DNA of 64,000 bases from Zobellella maritima (GCF_003075035.1 NZ_QCZE01000001.1:1734602-1798601); one strand, 5' to 3'; shown: positions 29,689-39,540, numbered from the stretch's first letter. The notes: generated by a model not told the origin, from the sequence alone. Numbers and translations are program-made.

Positions 29689-30312
29689 ATGCAAGACTTT
29701 AAAGTTACCTCCCACCGCCGTGCCGAACTGTATCACTGGTTTACCGCCCTGTTTGCCGCCCCCCTGGCAGAAGACGAGATCCAGGAGTTTGACGGCCACG
29801 ACATGCATGCGTTCCTGACCAGCCTGGCCACCCTGGATCCGATGAAAGAGGCAGCCGAAGCCTTTCGTATCCAGGCCGGACGGGTGTTGCAACAGCCACA
29901 GCCGCACGCCGGCCTGAACCGCCAATACCAACAACTGTTTGGCAGAAGCCCTTCGCTGCTGGACAGCTCACGCCTGGCCCAGGCCGATGATGAAGCGCTG
30001 ATCCTGATGTCGGTGCTATTAAAGCAACACGGCACCCGGCTGCCGGACGACGATCCCCTGAACCTGTGCAACCAGCTGGAGATGATGGCCACCCTGGCCA
30101 TGGCTTCCTGCCAGGCCGGACAGGAAAGCGCACGCCAGGCTCTGCTGGACCAGCAGCGGGAACTGGCCAACCAGCTATTGATCGGCTGGCTGCCGGTCTT
30201 TGTCGAAGCCTGCCATCAACGAGACAGCACCGGTTTTTACAGCGCCGCCGCCGACCTGCTGCAGGCCATGTTCAGCATGGATCTGCATTACCTGAATAAT
30301 GTGGCGGAATAG
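29689..30312 (+). CDS. TorD/DmsD-family molecular chaperone
   Basis: 207-residue all-helical protein of the TorD family, which guards the Tat signal peptide and assists cofactor insertion of molybdoenzymes. The N-terminal RAELYHWFTALFAAPLAEDEIQEF and middle EYQQLFGR-like NRQYQQLFGRSPSLLDSS fit TorD rather than NarJ, as does the C-terminal WLPVFVEACHQRDSTGFYSAAADLL. No molybdoenzyme gene is adjacent, so the client is encoded elsewhere. RBS GAGGAG at 29681-29686. The next gene starts directly after its stop. Confidence 0.82.
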   Translation: MQDFKVTSHRRAELYHWFTALFAAPLAEDEIQEFDGHDMHAFLTSLATLDPMKEAAEAFRIQAGRVLQQPQPHAGLNRQYQQLFGRSPSLLDSSRLAQADDEALILMSVLLKQHGTRLPDDDPLNLCNQLEMMATLAMASCQAGQESARQALLDQQRELANQLLIGWLPVFVEACHQRDSTGFYSAAADLLQAMFSMDLHYLNNVAE

Positions 30313-30681
30313 ATGCGATACGCTAAAAACAAACGACCCGAAGCATCTCCCGAAACCCGGGATGAGGCCGAGCGTATCGCCCGCGCGACCCAGAAGCCCG
30401 GCCAGACCAAGGAGCAGACCCGGCTGATTGCCCAGGGCATTCGGAAAGGCATTGAAGAATACAAGAAGCAGCAAAAAGCCAGGGCCCGCGCCGCCGACCG
30501 GGCCAGGAAGCAGCAGACCAGGATCAATCAGGATGCGAATGAACAGGAGTCGATGACTCCCGAAGTCACGCCGCAGAATACCAACGGCTCCTATCGGAGC
30601 CTGCTACCCTGGCTGCTATTACTGTTGAGCTGGTTGGGATTCGGCCTGTATTACTGGCTGAGTCTCCCCACTGAGCCATAA
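30313..30681 (+). CDS. DUF2956 membrane-anchored protein
   Basis: 122 residues. The charged N-terminal part (SPETRDEAERIARATQKPGQTKEQTRLIAQGIRKGIEEYKKQQKARARAADRARKQQ) is the DUF2956 signature and probably helical; a single membrane helix (LLPWLLLLLSWLGFGLYYWLSL, about residues 96-117) ends it, placing the charged part in the cytoplasm if tail-anchored. Function unknown. The ATG follows the TAG of the TorD-like gene without a gap, so translation is coupled. Confidence 0.85.
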   Translation: MRYAKNKRPEASPETRDEAERIARATQKPGQTKEQTRLIAQGIRKGIEEYKKQQKARARAADRARKQQTRINQDANEQESMTPEVTPQNTNGSYRSLLPWLLLLLSWLGFGLYYWLSLPTEP

Positions 30682-30692
30682 GGAGCCGTTCC

Positions 30693-31664
30693 ATGTCGTT
30701 GTTATTGCCCGAGATCCTGCATACCCAAAGCGGCCAGATCCGTCAGGTAGGGGTGGAGCTGGAGCTGACCGGGCTGAGCCTGTCACAGCTGACCCGGGCA
30801 ATCACCGACACCCTGGGGGGCACCGTCCGACCGGTGTCGGCCTATGAAATAGAAATTGTCGGCGGCCCCTTCGGCACCTTCCGGGCGGAGCTGGACTTCG
30901 ACTACCTGAAACGCCTGGCCAGGGCCCAGGCCGAACAGCAACCGGGGGATCTGGAACAGGTTGCGACCGACATGCTCGGCGAGTTGGCCCATCAACTGGC
31001 TCCCCTGGAAGTGATCAGCCCGCCGCTGCCGCTGAATGAACTGGAGCCGCTTGAGCGGCTGTTCACCCGCCTGCGGCAAATGGGGGCCAAAGGCACCCGC
31101 CACGCCCTGCATTATGCCTTCGGCCTGCATCTCAACCCGGAGCTGCCCGATCTATCGGCCGAGACCTTGCTGCGCTATTTCAAGGCCTACCTGTGTCTGC
31201 ACGACTGGCTGGACAGCCGGGAAGCTTTTGCTCCCGCCCGCAAGATTTCGCCTTTTATCCGCGGCTTCGGCAAGGACTATTGCCGCCAGGTACTGGCTCT
31301 GGGCTATTGGCCCGACCTGGCCCGTTTCACCGACGACTACCTGGCCGACAACGCCAGCCGTAACCGGGCGATGGATCTGCTGCCGATACTGGCCTGGCAC
31401 GATGAGCAAAAGGTCCGCCGGGCGGTGCGGGACGGCAAGGTCGGCCGGCGCCCCACCCTGCACTATCGGCTGCCCAACTCGGATATCGACAACTCGGCCT
31501 GGAGCCTGCGGCACGCCTGGGAAGGCTGGCTGCAGGTGGAATCCCTGGCCAACGACAGTGCCCGACTGGATCAGGTGTGCCGCCATTATCTCGTCCACCT
31601 CGATAATCTGACGCCGGACTTTATCGCTCCCTGGAAGACCAAGGTCGTTCAATGGCTCCGCTAA
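30693..31664 (+). CDS. Putative amidoligase (Amidoligase_2 family)
   Basis: 323 residues. The start QVGVELELTGLSLSQLTRAITDTLGG carries the acidic G-x-E-x-E metal/ATP motif of the glutamine-synthetase-like amidoligase family, and AELDFDYLKR and LEVISPPLPLNELEPLERLFTRLRQMGA with HYAFGLHLNPELP fit its later strands. Such enzymes are predicted to join an amine to a carboxylate with ATP; the product is unknown. Its stop lies inside the next gene, a glutamine-amidotransferase-like peptidase, a pairing reported for amidoligases in comparative genomics (recalled: Iyer, Aravind and colleagues). RBS AGGAG about 10 bases upstream. Confidence 0.82.
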   Translation: MSLLLPEILHTQSGQIRQVGVELELTGLSLSQLTRAITDTLGGTVRPVSAYEIEIVGGPFGTFRAELDFDYLKRLARAQAEQQPGDLEQVATDMLGELAHQLAPLEVISPPLPLNELEPLERLFTRLRQMGAKGTRHALHYAFGLHLNPELPDLSAETLLRYFKAYLCLHDWLDSREAFAPARKISPFIRGFGKDYCRQVLALGYWPDLARFTDDYLADNASRNRAMDLLPILAWHDEQKVRRAVRDGKVGRRPTLHYRLPNSDIDNSAWSLRHAWEGWLQVESLANDSARLDQVCRHYLVHLDNLTPDFIAPWKTKVVQWLR

Positions 31665-32341
31665 TTGGGGTCACAGGCCCTGACAGCCGGCTGCCACTGG
31701 CCTGGTGGGCGAGTCGCTGCGCCATCCGAATGGCCGGCGGGCGCGCCCTGCACCTGACTCCCAGTACCTTCCAGGAGCATAAAAGGGACCAGCTGCAGGG
31801 GCTGATCATCGGCGGGGGAGACGACATAGATCCCGGCCTGTACGGCAGCGACACCGGCAGGGCCCCCAGTGACCCGCTACGCGACGCCTTTGAAATCGAC
31901 CTGCTGGAACATGCCCTGCACACCCGCCTGCCGGTGCTCGGCATCTGTCGGGGCGCCCAGCTGCTCAATGTGGTGCTGGGGGGCTCACTGCACCCGGACA
32001 TACGTCCGCTGCGCCGACATACCTCCAACCGGCGCACACCGCTGGCACGCAAAACGGCCATCGGCTGCCGGCAGGGCCACCTGCAGGATATCATCCGGCA
32101 ACCCAGATGGCGCATCAACAGCCTGCATCATCAGGCCATCGATCGCCTGGGCGAGGGGCTGGCGGTGGCCGCCCGGGATCTGGACGGCTTTGTGCAGGCA
32201 GTCGAGTCAACCGGCGATCATTATCTGCTGGGGGTGCAGTGGCACCCCGAATATCTGCCCTACCTGGCCCACCAGCGGCGGCTGTTCCACCGGCTGGTCC
32301 AGCTGGCCAGCCGTTCCGAGCCGGAGCCTCTGGATGTTTGA
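31652..32341 (+). CDS. Class-I glutamine amidotransferase-like, gamma-glutamyl hydrolase (peptidase C26) family
   Basis: 229 residues of the PuuD-like branch. Triad visible: nucleophile Cys in LGICRGAQLLNVVLGGSL, and His and Glu in GVQWHPEYL; LIIGGGDDIDPGLYG is the oxyanion/substrate region. It would hydrolyse gamma-glutamyl amides or supply ammonia. It overlaps the amidoligase by 13 bases and the YqaA-like gene by 8, so the three are one translationally coupled unit; removing or recycling the amidoligase product is a reasonable inference. Confidence 0.88.
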   Translation: MAPLIGVTGPDSRLPLAWWASRCAIRMAGGRALHLTPSTFQEHKRDQLQGLIIGGGDDIDPGLYGSDTGRAPSDPLRDAFEIDLLEHALHTRLPVLGICRGAQLLNVVLGGSLHPDIRPLRRHTSNRRTPLARKTAIGCRQGHLQDIIRQPRWRINSLHHQAIDRLGEGLAVAARDLDGFVQAVESTGDHYLLGVQWHPEYLPYLAHQRRLFHRLVQLASRSEPEPLDV

Positions 32342-32765
32342 TTTTATGCTGGTGTTCGCCAGCAGCCTGTTGGCCGCAACCATAGCGCCCTTCTATTCGG
32401 AAGTGGTACTCGCCGCCGTGCTCACCCGCCAGCCCGATGCGGCCGTGCTGTTGTGGCTATTGGCCAGCACCGGCAATACCCTGGGCTCGGTGGTCAACTG
32501 GTGGCTGGGCAGTTACCTGCTCCATTACCAGCACAGGCGTTGGTTTCCGGTCAAGCCGGTGCAACTGGCCCGGGCCCAGTACTGGTTTCAACGCCTGGGG
32601 GTCTGGTCTTTGCTGTTCGCCTGGGCACCGGTGGGGGGGGACGCGCTCACCTTTATCGCCGGCATCATGCAGGTACGACTGCCGTTGTTTGTCACCCTGG
32701 TCTTTATCGGCAAGGGGCTGCGTTACCTGATCGTGATTTATTTTGCCGAACAGCTGCTGCTGTAA
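32334..32765 (+). CDS. YqaA/DedA-like inner-membrane protein
   Basis: 143 residues, mostly hydrophobic. Resembles YqaA, a small DedA/SNARE-associated family protein: LLAATIAPFYSEVVLAAVL, TGNTLGSVVNWWLGSYLL and WAPVGGDALTFIAGIMQVRLPLFVTLVFIGKGLRY (the G-x-x-x-G-N-x-x-G and G-D motifs of the family). DedA relatives translocate lipids or act in proton-dependent envelope stability. Starts eight bases before the stop of the amidotransferase gene; earlier starts in the same frame lie inside that gene and are not used. Confidence 0.82.
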   Translation: MFDFMLVFASSLLAATIAPFYSEVVLAAVLTRQPDAAVLLWLLASTGNTLGSVVNWWLGSYLLHYQHRRWFPVKPVQLARAQYWFQRLGVWSLLFAWAPVGGDALTFIAGIMQVRLPLFVTLVFIGKGLRYLIVIYFAEQLLL

Positions 32766-32981
32766 ATAATTTGTCAAGCCCCCTGCCACCCGGCGCGGGG
32801 ACTCAATTTTTGAGCATTCGATAGCGCGGCCTGTCAATCCGGCAAAATTCATCAACATAGGCGCAACAACTGCTTGTATAGTATTGCCAACATGTTGCTT
32901 TTTAGCCGAAAGTCTAATTGAGTGAAATGGCCTTCTGGGTCACCTTGTTAACCAATGGTTACTACACCAAGGAGTGGAATA

Positions 32982-34931
32982 ATGAGCGAAGTTAAGGTTC
33001 ATCCGGTAAAAACACACATCGCCAAGGATGCCTTGCTGGATGATGCCGGCTACCAGGCCCTGTATCGGCAATCCATCGACAACCCCGACGCATTCTGGGG
33101 TGAACAGGGCAAAATCATCGACTGGATCAAACCCTATACCCAGGTCAAAAACACTTCCTTCGATCCGGGTCATATCAGCATCAAGTGGTTCGAAGACGGC
33201 ACCCTCAACCTGTCTGCCAACTGTATCGACCGCCATCTGGCCACCAAGGCCGACGAGGTCGCCATCATCTGGGAAGGCGACAGCCCCGACGACGACAAGC
33301 AGGTGACCTTCCGCGAGCTGCACGAACAGGTCTGCCGCTTTGCCAATGTGCTCAAGGCCCAGGGCGTGAAAAAGGGCGACGTGGTCAGCATCTATATGCC
33401 CATGGTGGTCGAGGCCGCCGTCGCCATGCTCGCCTGTACCCGCATCGGTGCCGTGCATTCTGTGGTATTCGGCGGTTTCTCCCCGGACGCCCTGGCCAGC
33501 CGTATTGTCGACTCCAATGCCAAGGTGGTAATCACCGCCGATGAAGGTCTGCGGGGCGGACGCACCGTGGCGCTCAAGGCCAATGTGGACCTGGCCCTGG
33601 CCAACCCCAAAGTCGACTCAATCGAGAAAGTCATCGTCTATCGCCGTACCGGCGGCCAGATTGACTGGAACGACAGCCGAGATGTCTGGTGGCATGAGGC
33701 CGCCGCCCAGGCCAGCACCGACTGCCCACCGGTGGAGATGAATGCCGAAGATCCGCTGTTTATCCTCTATACCTCCGGCTCCACCGGCACGCCCAAGGGA
33801 GTGTTGCACACCACCGGCGGTTACCTGGTCTATGCGGCCATGACCTTCAAGTATGTATTCGACTACCATGACGGCGATATCTACTGGTGTACCGCCGATG
33901 TCGGCTGGATCACCGGTCACAGTTACCTGCTCTACGGCCCGCTGGCCAACGGTGCTACCACCCTGCTGTTCGAAGGCGTGCCCAACTACCCCCATACCAA
34001 CCGCATGGCCAAGATAGTCGACAAGCATAAGGTCAATATCCTGTACACGGCCCCCACCGCCATTCGTGCCTTCATGGCCAAGGGCGAGGAGGCGGTGGAG
34101 GACACCAGCCGCGCCAGCCTGCGAGTGCTGGGCTCGGTCGGCGAGCCCATCAACCCGGAAGCCTGGGAATGGTATTACCGGGTGATCGGCGACGAGCGTT
34201 GCCCCATCGTCGACACCTGGTGGCAGACCGAAACCGGCGGCATACTGATCACCCCGCTGCCCGGCGCCACGGATCTCAAGCCCGGTTCGGCCACCCGACC
34301 CTTCTTCGGCGTGCAGCCAGCCCTGGTCGACGGTGAAGGCAACCAGCTGCCAGGCGCCACCGACGGCAACCTGGTGATCCTGGACTCCTGGCCGGGACAG
34401 ATGCGGACCGTTTACGGCGATCATGAGCGCTTCGAACAGACCTACTTCTCTACCTTCCCCGGCACCTACTTCACCGGCGATGGTGCCCGCCGTGACGAAG
34501 ACGGCTATTTCTGGATCACCGGCCGGGTGGATGACGTGCTCAATGTCTCCGGCCACCGCATGGGCACCGCCGAAATCGAATCGGCCCTGGTGGCTCATCC
34601 CAAGATAGCCGAAGCCGCCGTGGTCGGCGTGCCCCACGATATCAAGGGCCAGGGCATCTATGCCTATGTCACCCTCAACGCCGGGGAAGTCCCTTCCGCC
34701 GAGCTGCACAAAGAAGTGAAAGACTGGGTGCGCAAGGAAATCGGCCCCATTGCCACGCCGGATATCATTCACTGGGCCGAAGGCCTGCCCAAGACCCGTT
34801 CCGGCAAGATAATGCGCCGCATCCTGCGCAAGATCGCCACCGGTGAAACGGACTCCCTGGGAGATACCTCAACCCTGGCCGATCCGGGTGTGGTCGATCG
34901 CCTGATAGAAGAGCGCAGCCGCCACGCCTGA
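32982..34931 (+). CDS. acs: Acetyl-CoA synthetase
   Basis: Activates acetate to acetyl-CoA through acetyl-AMP. 649 residues. Seen: [18 protein letters not shown] (ATP loop), [62 protein letters not shown] hinge, and [15 protein letters not shown] with Lys609, the residue acetylated in Salmonella Acs. The ATG at 32982 follows AAGGAG; nine more codons upstream lack support. The 216-base upstream gap contains a TATAGT-like hexamer near 32876. Ends at a strong terminator. Confidence 0.97.
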   Translation: MSEVKVHPVKTHIAKDALLDDAGYQALYRQSIDNPDAFWGEQGKIIDWIKPYTQVKNTSFDPGHISIKWFEDGTLNLSANCIDRHLATKADEVAIIWEGDSPDDDKQVTFRELHEQVCRFANVLKAQGVKKGDVVSIYMPMVVEAAVAMLACTRIGAVHSVVFGGFSPDALASRIVDSNAKVVITADEGLRGGRTVALKANVDLALANPKVDSIEKVIVYRRTGGQIDWNDSRDVWWHEAAAQASTDCPPVEMNAEDPLFILYTSGSTGTPKGVLHTTGGYLVYAAMTFKYVFDYHDGDIYWCTADVGWITGHSYLLYGPLANGATTLLFEGVPNYPHTNRMAKIVDKHKVNILYTAPTAIRAFMAKGEEAVEDTSRASLRVLGSVGEPINPEAWEWYYRVIGDERCPIVDTWWQTETGGILITPLPGATDLKPGSATRPFFGVQPALVDGEGNQLPGATDGNLVILDSWPGQMRTVYGDHERFEQTYFSTFPGTYFTGDGARRDEDGYFWITGRVDDVLNVSGHRMGTAEIESALVAHPKIAEAAVVGVPHDIKGQGIYAYVTLNAGEVPSAELHKEVKDWVRKEIGPIATPDIIHWAEGLPKTRSGKIMRRILRKIATGETDSLGDTSTLADPGVVDRLIEERSRHA

Positions 34932-34948
34932 TCAAAAGGCCGACTTTC

Positions 34949-34977
34949 ACGCCGCCAAACCTGGCGGCGTTTTTTTT
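34949..34977 (+). terminator. Rho-independent terminator of acs
   Basis: ACGCCGCCA, AACC loop, TGGCGGCGT followed by seven or more T, 18 bases past the acs stop. Confidence 0.95.
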
Positions 34978-34979
34978 AG

Positions 34980-35275
34980 TTAACCCCCCCGAAAATTGGC
35001 TACACTCACTGGCAGGCCGGCTTCTTCTCCTGGCCGCCCTTCCCCGCTGATGGCGACGCCATGACAGCTTCTGACAGGCGCAGCGCCAGATCCCAGGCTA
35101 TATTCCATACACCCCAGACATTAGACCAGTAATTTGCTGCCAATTTTCACGAAATCACTATAATTGGGCCGGCTGCGCTTGAGCTTCGGATTTTATTTGC
35201 CAAAATAGGGCAAAACCGGCTAGGCTCTGCGCACTACTTGTTTTATTCAACAAGATCGACGAGGATTGCCGCACT
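34980..35275. promoter_or_regulatory. Leader and promoter region of the aroQ-accB-accC operon
   Basis: About 300 bases with no gene. A perfect TATAAT at 35159-35164 has a weak TTGCTG 19 bases upstream; a second pair TTGCCA (35197-35202), 18-base spacer, TAGGCT (35221-35226) is also possible. Both read toward aroQ. Which is used cannot be told from sequence. Confidence 0.45.
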
Positions 35276-35725
35276 ATGACCGATAAATACCGCATTCTGT
35301 TGCTCAACGGCCCCAATCTCAACCTGCTGGGACTACGGGAGCCGGGCATTTACGGTCAGGACAGCCTCGAGGACATCGTCGACCGCCTCGGCCTGCAAGC
35401 CGCGGCACGAGATATCGCCTTGAGTCACCAGCAGTCCAACGCGGAACACCTGTTGATCGACGCCATCCACCAGGCCATGGGAGTGCAGGATTTTATTATC
35501 ATCAATCCTGCCGCCTTTACCCATACCAGCGTGGCCATTCGCGATGCCCTGTTGGGGGTCAAGATCCCCTTTATCGAGGTGCACCTGTCGAATGTGCATG
35601 CCCGCGAGCCGTTTCGCCATCACTCCTACCTGTCCGACAAGGCGGTGGGGGTAATCTGCGGCCTGGGTGCCGATGGTTACGAATTTGCCCTTGAGGCGGC
35701 GGCCCGTTACCTGGACCGCCGTTAA
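35276..35725 (+). CDS. aroQ: 3-dehydroquinate dehydratase, type II
   Basis: Third step of the shikimate pathway. 149 residues. Typical start [21 protein letters not shown] with the catalytic Tyr, ESNxE-like [32 protein letters not shown], and [21 protein letters not shown] with the catalytic His. Placement ahead of accB-accC is the common gammaproteobacterial order. Confidence 0.96.
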   Translation: MTDKYRILLLNGPNLNLLGLREPGIYGQDSLEDIVDRLGLQAAARDIALSHQQSNAEHLLIDAIHQAMGVQDFIIINPAAFTHTSVAIRDALLGVKIPFIEVHLSNVHAREPFRHHSYLSDKAVGVICGLGADGYEFALEAAARYLDRR

Positions 35726-35757
35726 TTCAGCACAGCACTAACACAAAGAGAACGCCC

Positions 35758-36222
35758 ATGGATATTCGTAAAATCAAAAAACTGATCGAACTGGTAGAAG
35801 AATCAGGCATTGCCGAGCTGGAGATCTCCGAAGGTGAAGAGTCCGTTCGTATCAGCCGTTATGGTGCCGCTCCGACCATGGCCATGCCCCAGTACCAGAT
35901 GCAGGCCGCCCCTGCCCCTGCCAACCCGAACCCGGCCCCGGTAGCTGCAGCTCCCGCTCCGGTCGCCGAAGCCACCCCCGAAGTCAGCGGCCATGTAATG
36001 CGCTCTCCCATGGTGGGCACTTTCTATCGTGCGCCGAGCCCGGGTGCCAAGAACTTTGCTGAAGTTGGTCAGAGCGTGAAAGCCGGCGATACCCTGTGCA
36101 TCGTCGAAGCCATGAAGATGATGAACCAGATCGAAGCCGACAAATCCGGCGTGATCAAGGCCATTGTTGCCGAAAACGGCATGCCCGTTGAGTTCGACGA
36201 GCCCCTGTTCATCATAGAGTAA
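35758..36222 (+). CDS. accB: Biotin carboxyl carrier protein of acetyl-CoA carboxylase
   Basis: Carries biotin between biotin carboxylase and carboxyltransferase in fatty-acid synthesis. 154 residues: N-terminal domain [34 protein letters not shown], an alanine/proline-rich linker (residues about 45-75), and the biotinyl domain with thumb loop and [12 protein letters not shown], in which Lys120 is biotinylated. Nine bases before accC, with AAGGATG as ribosome site for the latter. Confidence 0.97.
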   Translation: MDIRKIKKLIELVEESGIAELEISEGEESVRISRYGAAPTMAMPQYQMQAAPAPANPNPAPVAAAPAPVAEATPEVSGHVMRSPMVGTFYRAPSPGAKNFAEVGQSVKAGDTLCIVEAMKMMNQIEADKSGVIKAIVAENGMPVEFDEPLFIIE

Positions 36223-36231
36223 GGATGTTTC

Positions 36232-37572
36232 ATGCTGGATAAAGTAGTCATCGCCAACCGCGGTGAAATCGCACTTAGGATCCTGCGCGCCTGTAAGGAG
36301 CTGGGGATCAAGACGGTGGCGGTTCACTCCACCGCAGACCGAGAACTCAAGCATGTGCTGCTGGCCGACGAATCCATCTGCATCGGTGGTAACCAGGCCA
36401 ACCAGTCATACCTGAATGTTCCTTCGATCATTGCCGCCGCCGAAGTCACCGATGCCGTGGCCATTCACCCGGGTTACGGCTTCCTGGCGGAAAACGCCGA
36501 TTTTGCCGATCAGGTGGAAAAGTCCGGTTTTATTTTTATCGGTCCCCGTGGAGATACCATTCGTCTGATGGGCGACAAGGTCTCCGCCATTGAAGCCATG
36601 AAGAAAGCCGGCGTCCCCTGCGTACCCGGCTCCGACGGTCCCATCGGCGGTGACGCCAAGAAAAATGCCACCATCGCCAAGCGCATCGGCTATCCGGTAA
36701 TCATCAAGGCCGCCGGTGGCGGCGGTGGTCGCGGCATGCGCGTGGTGCGTTCCGAAAGCGAACTGGAAAATGCCATCGCCATGACCAAGGCCGAGGCCGG
36801 AGCCGCCTTCGGCAACGACATGGTGTACATGGAGAAATTCCTGGAAAACCCGCGCCATGTCGAGATCCAGGTACTGGCCGACGGTCAGGGTAACGCCATC
36901 CACCTGGCCGAGCGGGACTGCTCCATGCAGCGTCGCCACCAGAAGGTGGTGGAAGAAGCACCGGCACCGGGCATCACCGCCGAAATGCGCAAGTTTATCG
37001 GCGAGCGCTGTTGCCGGGCCTGTGTTGACATCGGCTATCGGGGCGCCGGTACCTTTGAATTCCTCTATGAAAACGGCGAATTCTTCTTTATCGAGATGAA
37101 CACCCGTATCCAGGTGGAGCATCCGGTCACCGAAATGATCACCGGGGTTGACCTGATCAAGGAGCAGCTGCGGGTCGCCGCCGGTCAGCCGCTGTCCATT
37201 ACCCAGGATCAGGTCGTAGTCCGTGGCCATGCCATCGAGTGCCGTATTAACGCCGAAGATCCCCAGACCTTCGTGCCGAGCCCGGGTGAGATCAAGCGCT
37301 TCCATTCCCCTGGGGGACTGGGTGTACGCTGGGACTCCCATATTTATGCCGGCTACAAGGTACCGCCCTATTACGACTCCATGATCGGCAAGCTGATCTG
37401 TTACGGCGAAAACCGTGATATCGCCATTGCACGCATGAAACATGCCCTCAATGAGCTGGTGATCGACGGTATCAAGACCAATGTTCCGCTGCATAAAGAA
37501 ATCATGAGTGATGAAAACTTCCGCAACGGCGGCACCAATATTCATTACCTTGAGAAGAAGCTGGGTCTGTAA
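36232..37572 (+). CDS. accC: Biotin carboxylase subunit of acetyl-CoA carboxylase
   Basis: ATP-dependent carboxylation of biotin on AccB. 446 residues, ATP-grasp architecture: [18 protein letters not shown] start, [13 protein letters not shown], glycine loop [37 protein letters not shown], and [24 protein letters not shown]. The C-terminal ECRINAEDP and YDSMIGKLI segments are complete. Followed by a terminator. Confidence 0.97.
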   Translation: MLDKVVIANRGEIALRILRACKELGIKTVAVHSTADRELKHVLLADESICIGGNQANQSYLNVPSIIAAAEVTDAVAIHPGYGFLAENADFADQVEKSGFIFIGPRGDTIRLMGDKVSAIEAMKKAGVPCVPGSDGPIGGDAKKNATIAKRIGYPVIIKAAGGGGGRGMRVVRSESELENAIAMTKAEAGAAFGNDMVYMEKFLENPRHVEIQVLADGQGNAIHLAERDCSMQRRHQKVVEEAPAPGITAEMRKFIGERCCRACVDIGYRGAGTFEFLYENGEFFFIEMNTRIQVEHPVTEMITGVDLIKEQLRVAAGQPLSITQDQVVVRGHAIECRINAEDPQTFVPSPGEIKRFHSPGGLGVRWDSHIYAGYKVPPYYDSMIGKLICYGENRDIAIARMKHALNELVIDGIKTNVPLHKEIMSDENFRNGGTNIHYLEKKLGL

Positions 37573-37590
37573 TCCAGCTTCCTGTAAATA

Positions 37591-37618
37591 CGGCGCCTGC
37601 GGGCGCCGTTTCATTTTC
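37591..37618 (+). terminator. Terminator after accC
   Basis: CGGCGCC, TGCG loop, GGCGCCG then TTTCATTTT, 18 bases past the accC stop. Confidence 0.85.
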
Positions 37619-37683
37619 CCTCCCCGCTATCCCGAAATCTCCGCTGTTTTGCTATGCTTCGCCCCCTTATCAAGGGGAGACCT

Positions 37684-37926
37684 ATGACCGATATCTTTTC
37701 CATCGCCCGTCGTGAAGCCGGCCTGTGCGTGGCCCTCGCCTGCCTGTATCTGCTCGGCTGGTTCGTCAGCGCCTACCTGGTGCCCGCCGACCTGATGTGG
37801 GGTGGCTGGCCGTTATGGTTTGTGCTGAGCTGTGTGTTCAATCCCGTCGCCTTTGTGCTGCTGTGTGCCCTGATGGTCTGGCAGCTCTTTATCCCGGTCG
37901 AGCTGGGGGTACAGGATGAACCTTGA
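37684..37926 (+). CDS. yhdT: YhdT-like DUF997 membrane protein
   Basis: 80 residues with two membrane helices (GLCVALACLYLLGWFVSAYLV and WFVLSCVFNPVAFVLLCALMVWQLFI). It matches the small protein that precedes panF in gammaproteobacteria; its function is unknown, perhaps a partner of the symporter. The ATG at 37684 follows AGGGGAGA; a start ten codons upstream lacks support. Overlaps panF by 11 bases. Confidence 0.88.
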   Translation: MTDIFSIARREAGLCVALACLYLLGWFVSAYLVPADLMWGGWPLWFVLSCVFNPVAFVLLCALMVWQLFIPVELGVQDEP

Positions 37927-39370
37927 GCTGCTGATCCCCCTGGTTATCTACCTGTGCGCCATGCTCGGACTGGGCTTCTGGCTGAGCCGGGCCCCGCAAG
38001 GCGGCAGCTTCGTGCAGGATTACTTCCTCGGCAACCGCACCATGGGCGGCTTTGTGCTGGCGATGACCATGGTCGCCACCTACGCCTCGGCTTCGTCCTT
38101 TATCGGCGGACCGGGGGCTGCCTACCGCATGGGGCTGGGCTGGGTGCTGCTGGCAATGATCCAGGTCCCCACCGTCTGGCTGACCCTGGGGGTGCTGGGC
38201 AAGCAGTTCGCCCATATCGCCCGCCGGGTCAATGCGCTGACCATCAACGACATGTTGTTCGCCCGCTATCGCAGTCCGCTGGTGGTGATCCTGGCCGCAT
38301 GCGGCTTGCTAGCCGCCTTTGTTGCCACCATGGTAGTACAGTTTATCGGTGGTGCCCGGCTGCTGGAAACCGTTACCGGCCTGCCCTATGAAGGCGGGCT
38401 GATACTGTTTGCCCTGACCGTGCTGCTTTACACCCTGATCGGCGGCTTCCGGGCGGTGGTGATAACCGACGCGGTGCAGGGGATACTGATGTTGGTGGGC
38501 ACCATAGTGCTGCTGGCCGGGGTGCTGCACGCCGGAGGCGGTGCACCGGCCTTGTTTGCCCAGCTGGCCGCTATCGATCCCGGCCTGGTGCAGCCCCAAG
38601 GCCCCGATGGCTTTCTCGGTCTTTCTTTTATGCTGTCGTTCTGGGTACTGGTCTGTTTCGGGGTGATCGGCCTGCCCCACTCGGCGGTGCGTTGCCTGGC
38701 CTACAAAGACAGCAGGGCCATGCACAGGGGCATTATCATCGGTACCCTGGTCGGCGCCCTGCTGATGTTCGGCATGCACTTTGCCGGCGCCCTGGGCCGG
38801 GCGCTGCTGCCGGATCTGGATATTCCCGACAAGGTAATGCCAACCCTGATGCTGGCGGTGCTGCCGCCGCTCGTCGCCGGCCTGTTCTTGGCCGGACCCA
38901 TGGCGGCCATCATGTCGACCATCGACTCCCAACTGATCCAGGCCTCGGCCACCCTGGTCAAGGATCTGTACCTCAACTACCTGACTCGCAAACCGCCCTC
39001 GCCCACCGCCATCAAGCGGGCCAGCCGGCTGGTCACCCTGGTGCTGGGCCTGATCGTGCTGTGGGCAGCACTCAGCCCGCCGGAGATGATCATCTGGCTC
39101 AACCTGCTGGCCTTTGGCGCCCTGCAGGCGATCTTCTTCTGGCCGCTGGTGTTGGGCCTGTACTGGTGGCGCGGCAACAGCACGGGGGCATTGGCCTCCA
39201 TGCTTACCGGCGCTGTCAGCTATGGCCTGCTGACCACCTTGGGTATCAAACTGATGGGCCTGCATGCCATCGTACCCAGCCTGACCCTGTCGGGCCTGGC
39301 CTACGTGCTCGGCTCGCTAGCGACCGCGCCGCCATCGACCGAAGTTCGCCAGCTGTTTGGGCGCGACTGA
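37916..39370 (+). CDS. panF: Sodium/pantothenate symporter
   Basis: Imports pantothenate with sodium across the inner membrane. 484 residues, about 13 helices, sodium:solute symporter family. PanF-type landmarks: YFLGNRTMGGFVLAMTMVATYASASSFIGGPGAAYRMGLGWVLLAMIQVP near the start, GLPHSAVRCLAYKDSRAMHRG in the middle, and GPMAAIMSTIDSQLIQASATLVKDLY. Follows yhdT with overlap, the standard arrangement. Confidence 0.95.
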   Translation: MNLELLIPLVIYLCAMLGLGFWLSRAPQGGSFVQDYFLGNRTMGGFVLAMTMVATYASASSFIGGPGAAYRMGLGWVLLAMIQVPTVWLTLGVLGKQFAHIARRVNALTINDMLFARYRSPLVVILAACGLLAAFVATMVVQFIGGARLLETVTGLPYEGGLILFALTVLLYTLIGGFRAVVITDAVQGILMLVGTIVLLAGVLHAGGGAPALFAQLAAIDPGLVQPQGPDGFLGLSFMLSFWVLVCFGVIGLPHSAVRCLAYKDSRAMHRGIIIGTLVGALLMFGMHFAGALGRALLPDLDIPDKVMPTLMLAVLPPLVAGLFLAGPMAAIMSTIDSQLIQASATLVKDLYLNYLTRKPPSPTAIKRASRLVTLVLGLIVLWAALSPPEMIIWLNLLAFGALQAIFFWPLVLGLYWWRGNSTGALASMLTGAVSYGLLTTLGIKLMGLHAIVPSLTLSGLAYVLGSLATAPPSTEVRQLFGRD

Positions 39371-39383
39371 CGGATAAAGTCGA

Positions 39384-39507
39384 ACAAAGGGCCCACTCCG
39401 CCGACTCGCTATAAATACATCCCTGTACGCTCTCTGTTTCATCCCTGAAACAGAAGGTCGGCTGAGCAGCTCCCTTTGTCCTCCTAGATGCTGCAGAGTC
39501 GCCTGTT
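39384..39507. repeat. About 100-125-bp inverted-repeat element, copy B
   Basis: Begins ACAAAGGGCCCACTCCGCCGAC and its far end reads GGTCGGCTGAGCAGCTCCCTTTGTCC, so the ends are inverted copies. Similar throughout to copy A at 22743-22866. An inner hairpin CTGTTTCATCCCTGAAACAG lies at about 39433-39452. Starts 13 bases after the panF stop. Confidence 0.75.
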
Positions 39508-39540
39508 GGTCCCGCCTTCGGACAACGCGGTGTTCAAAAA

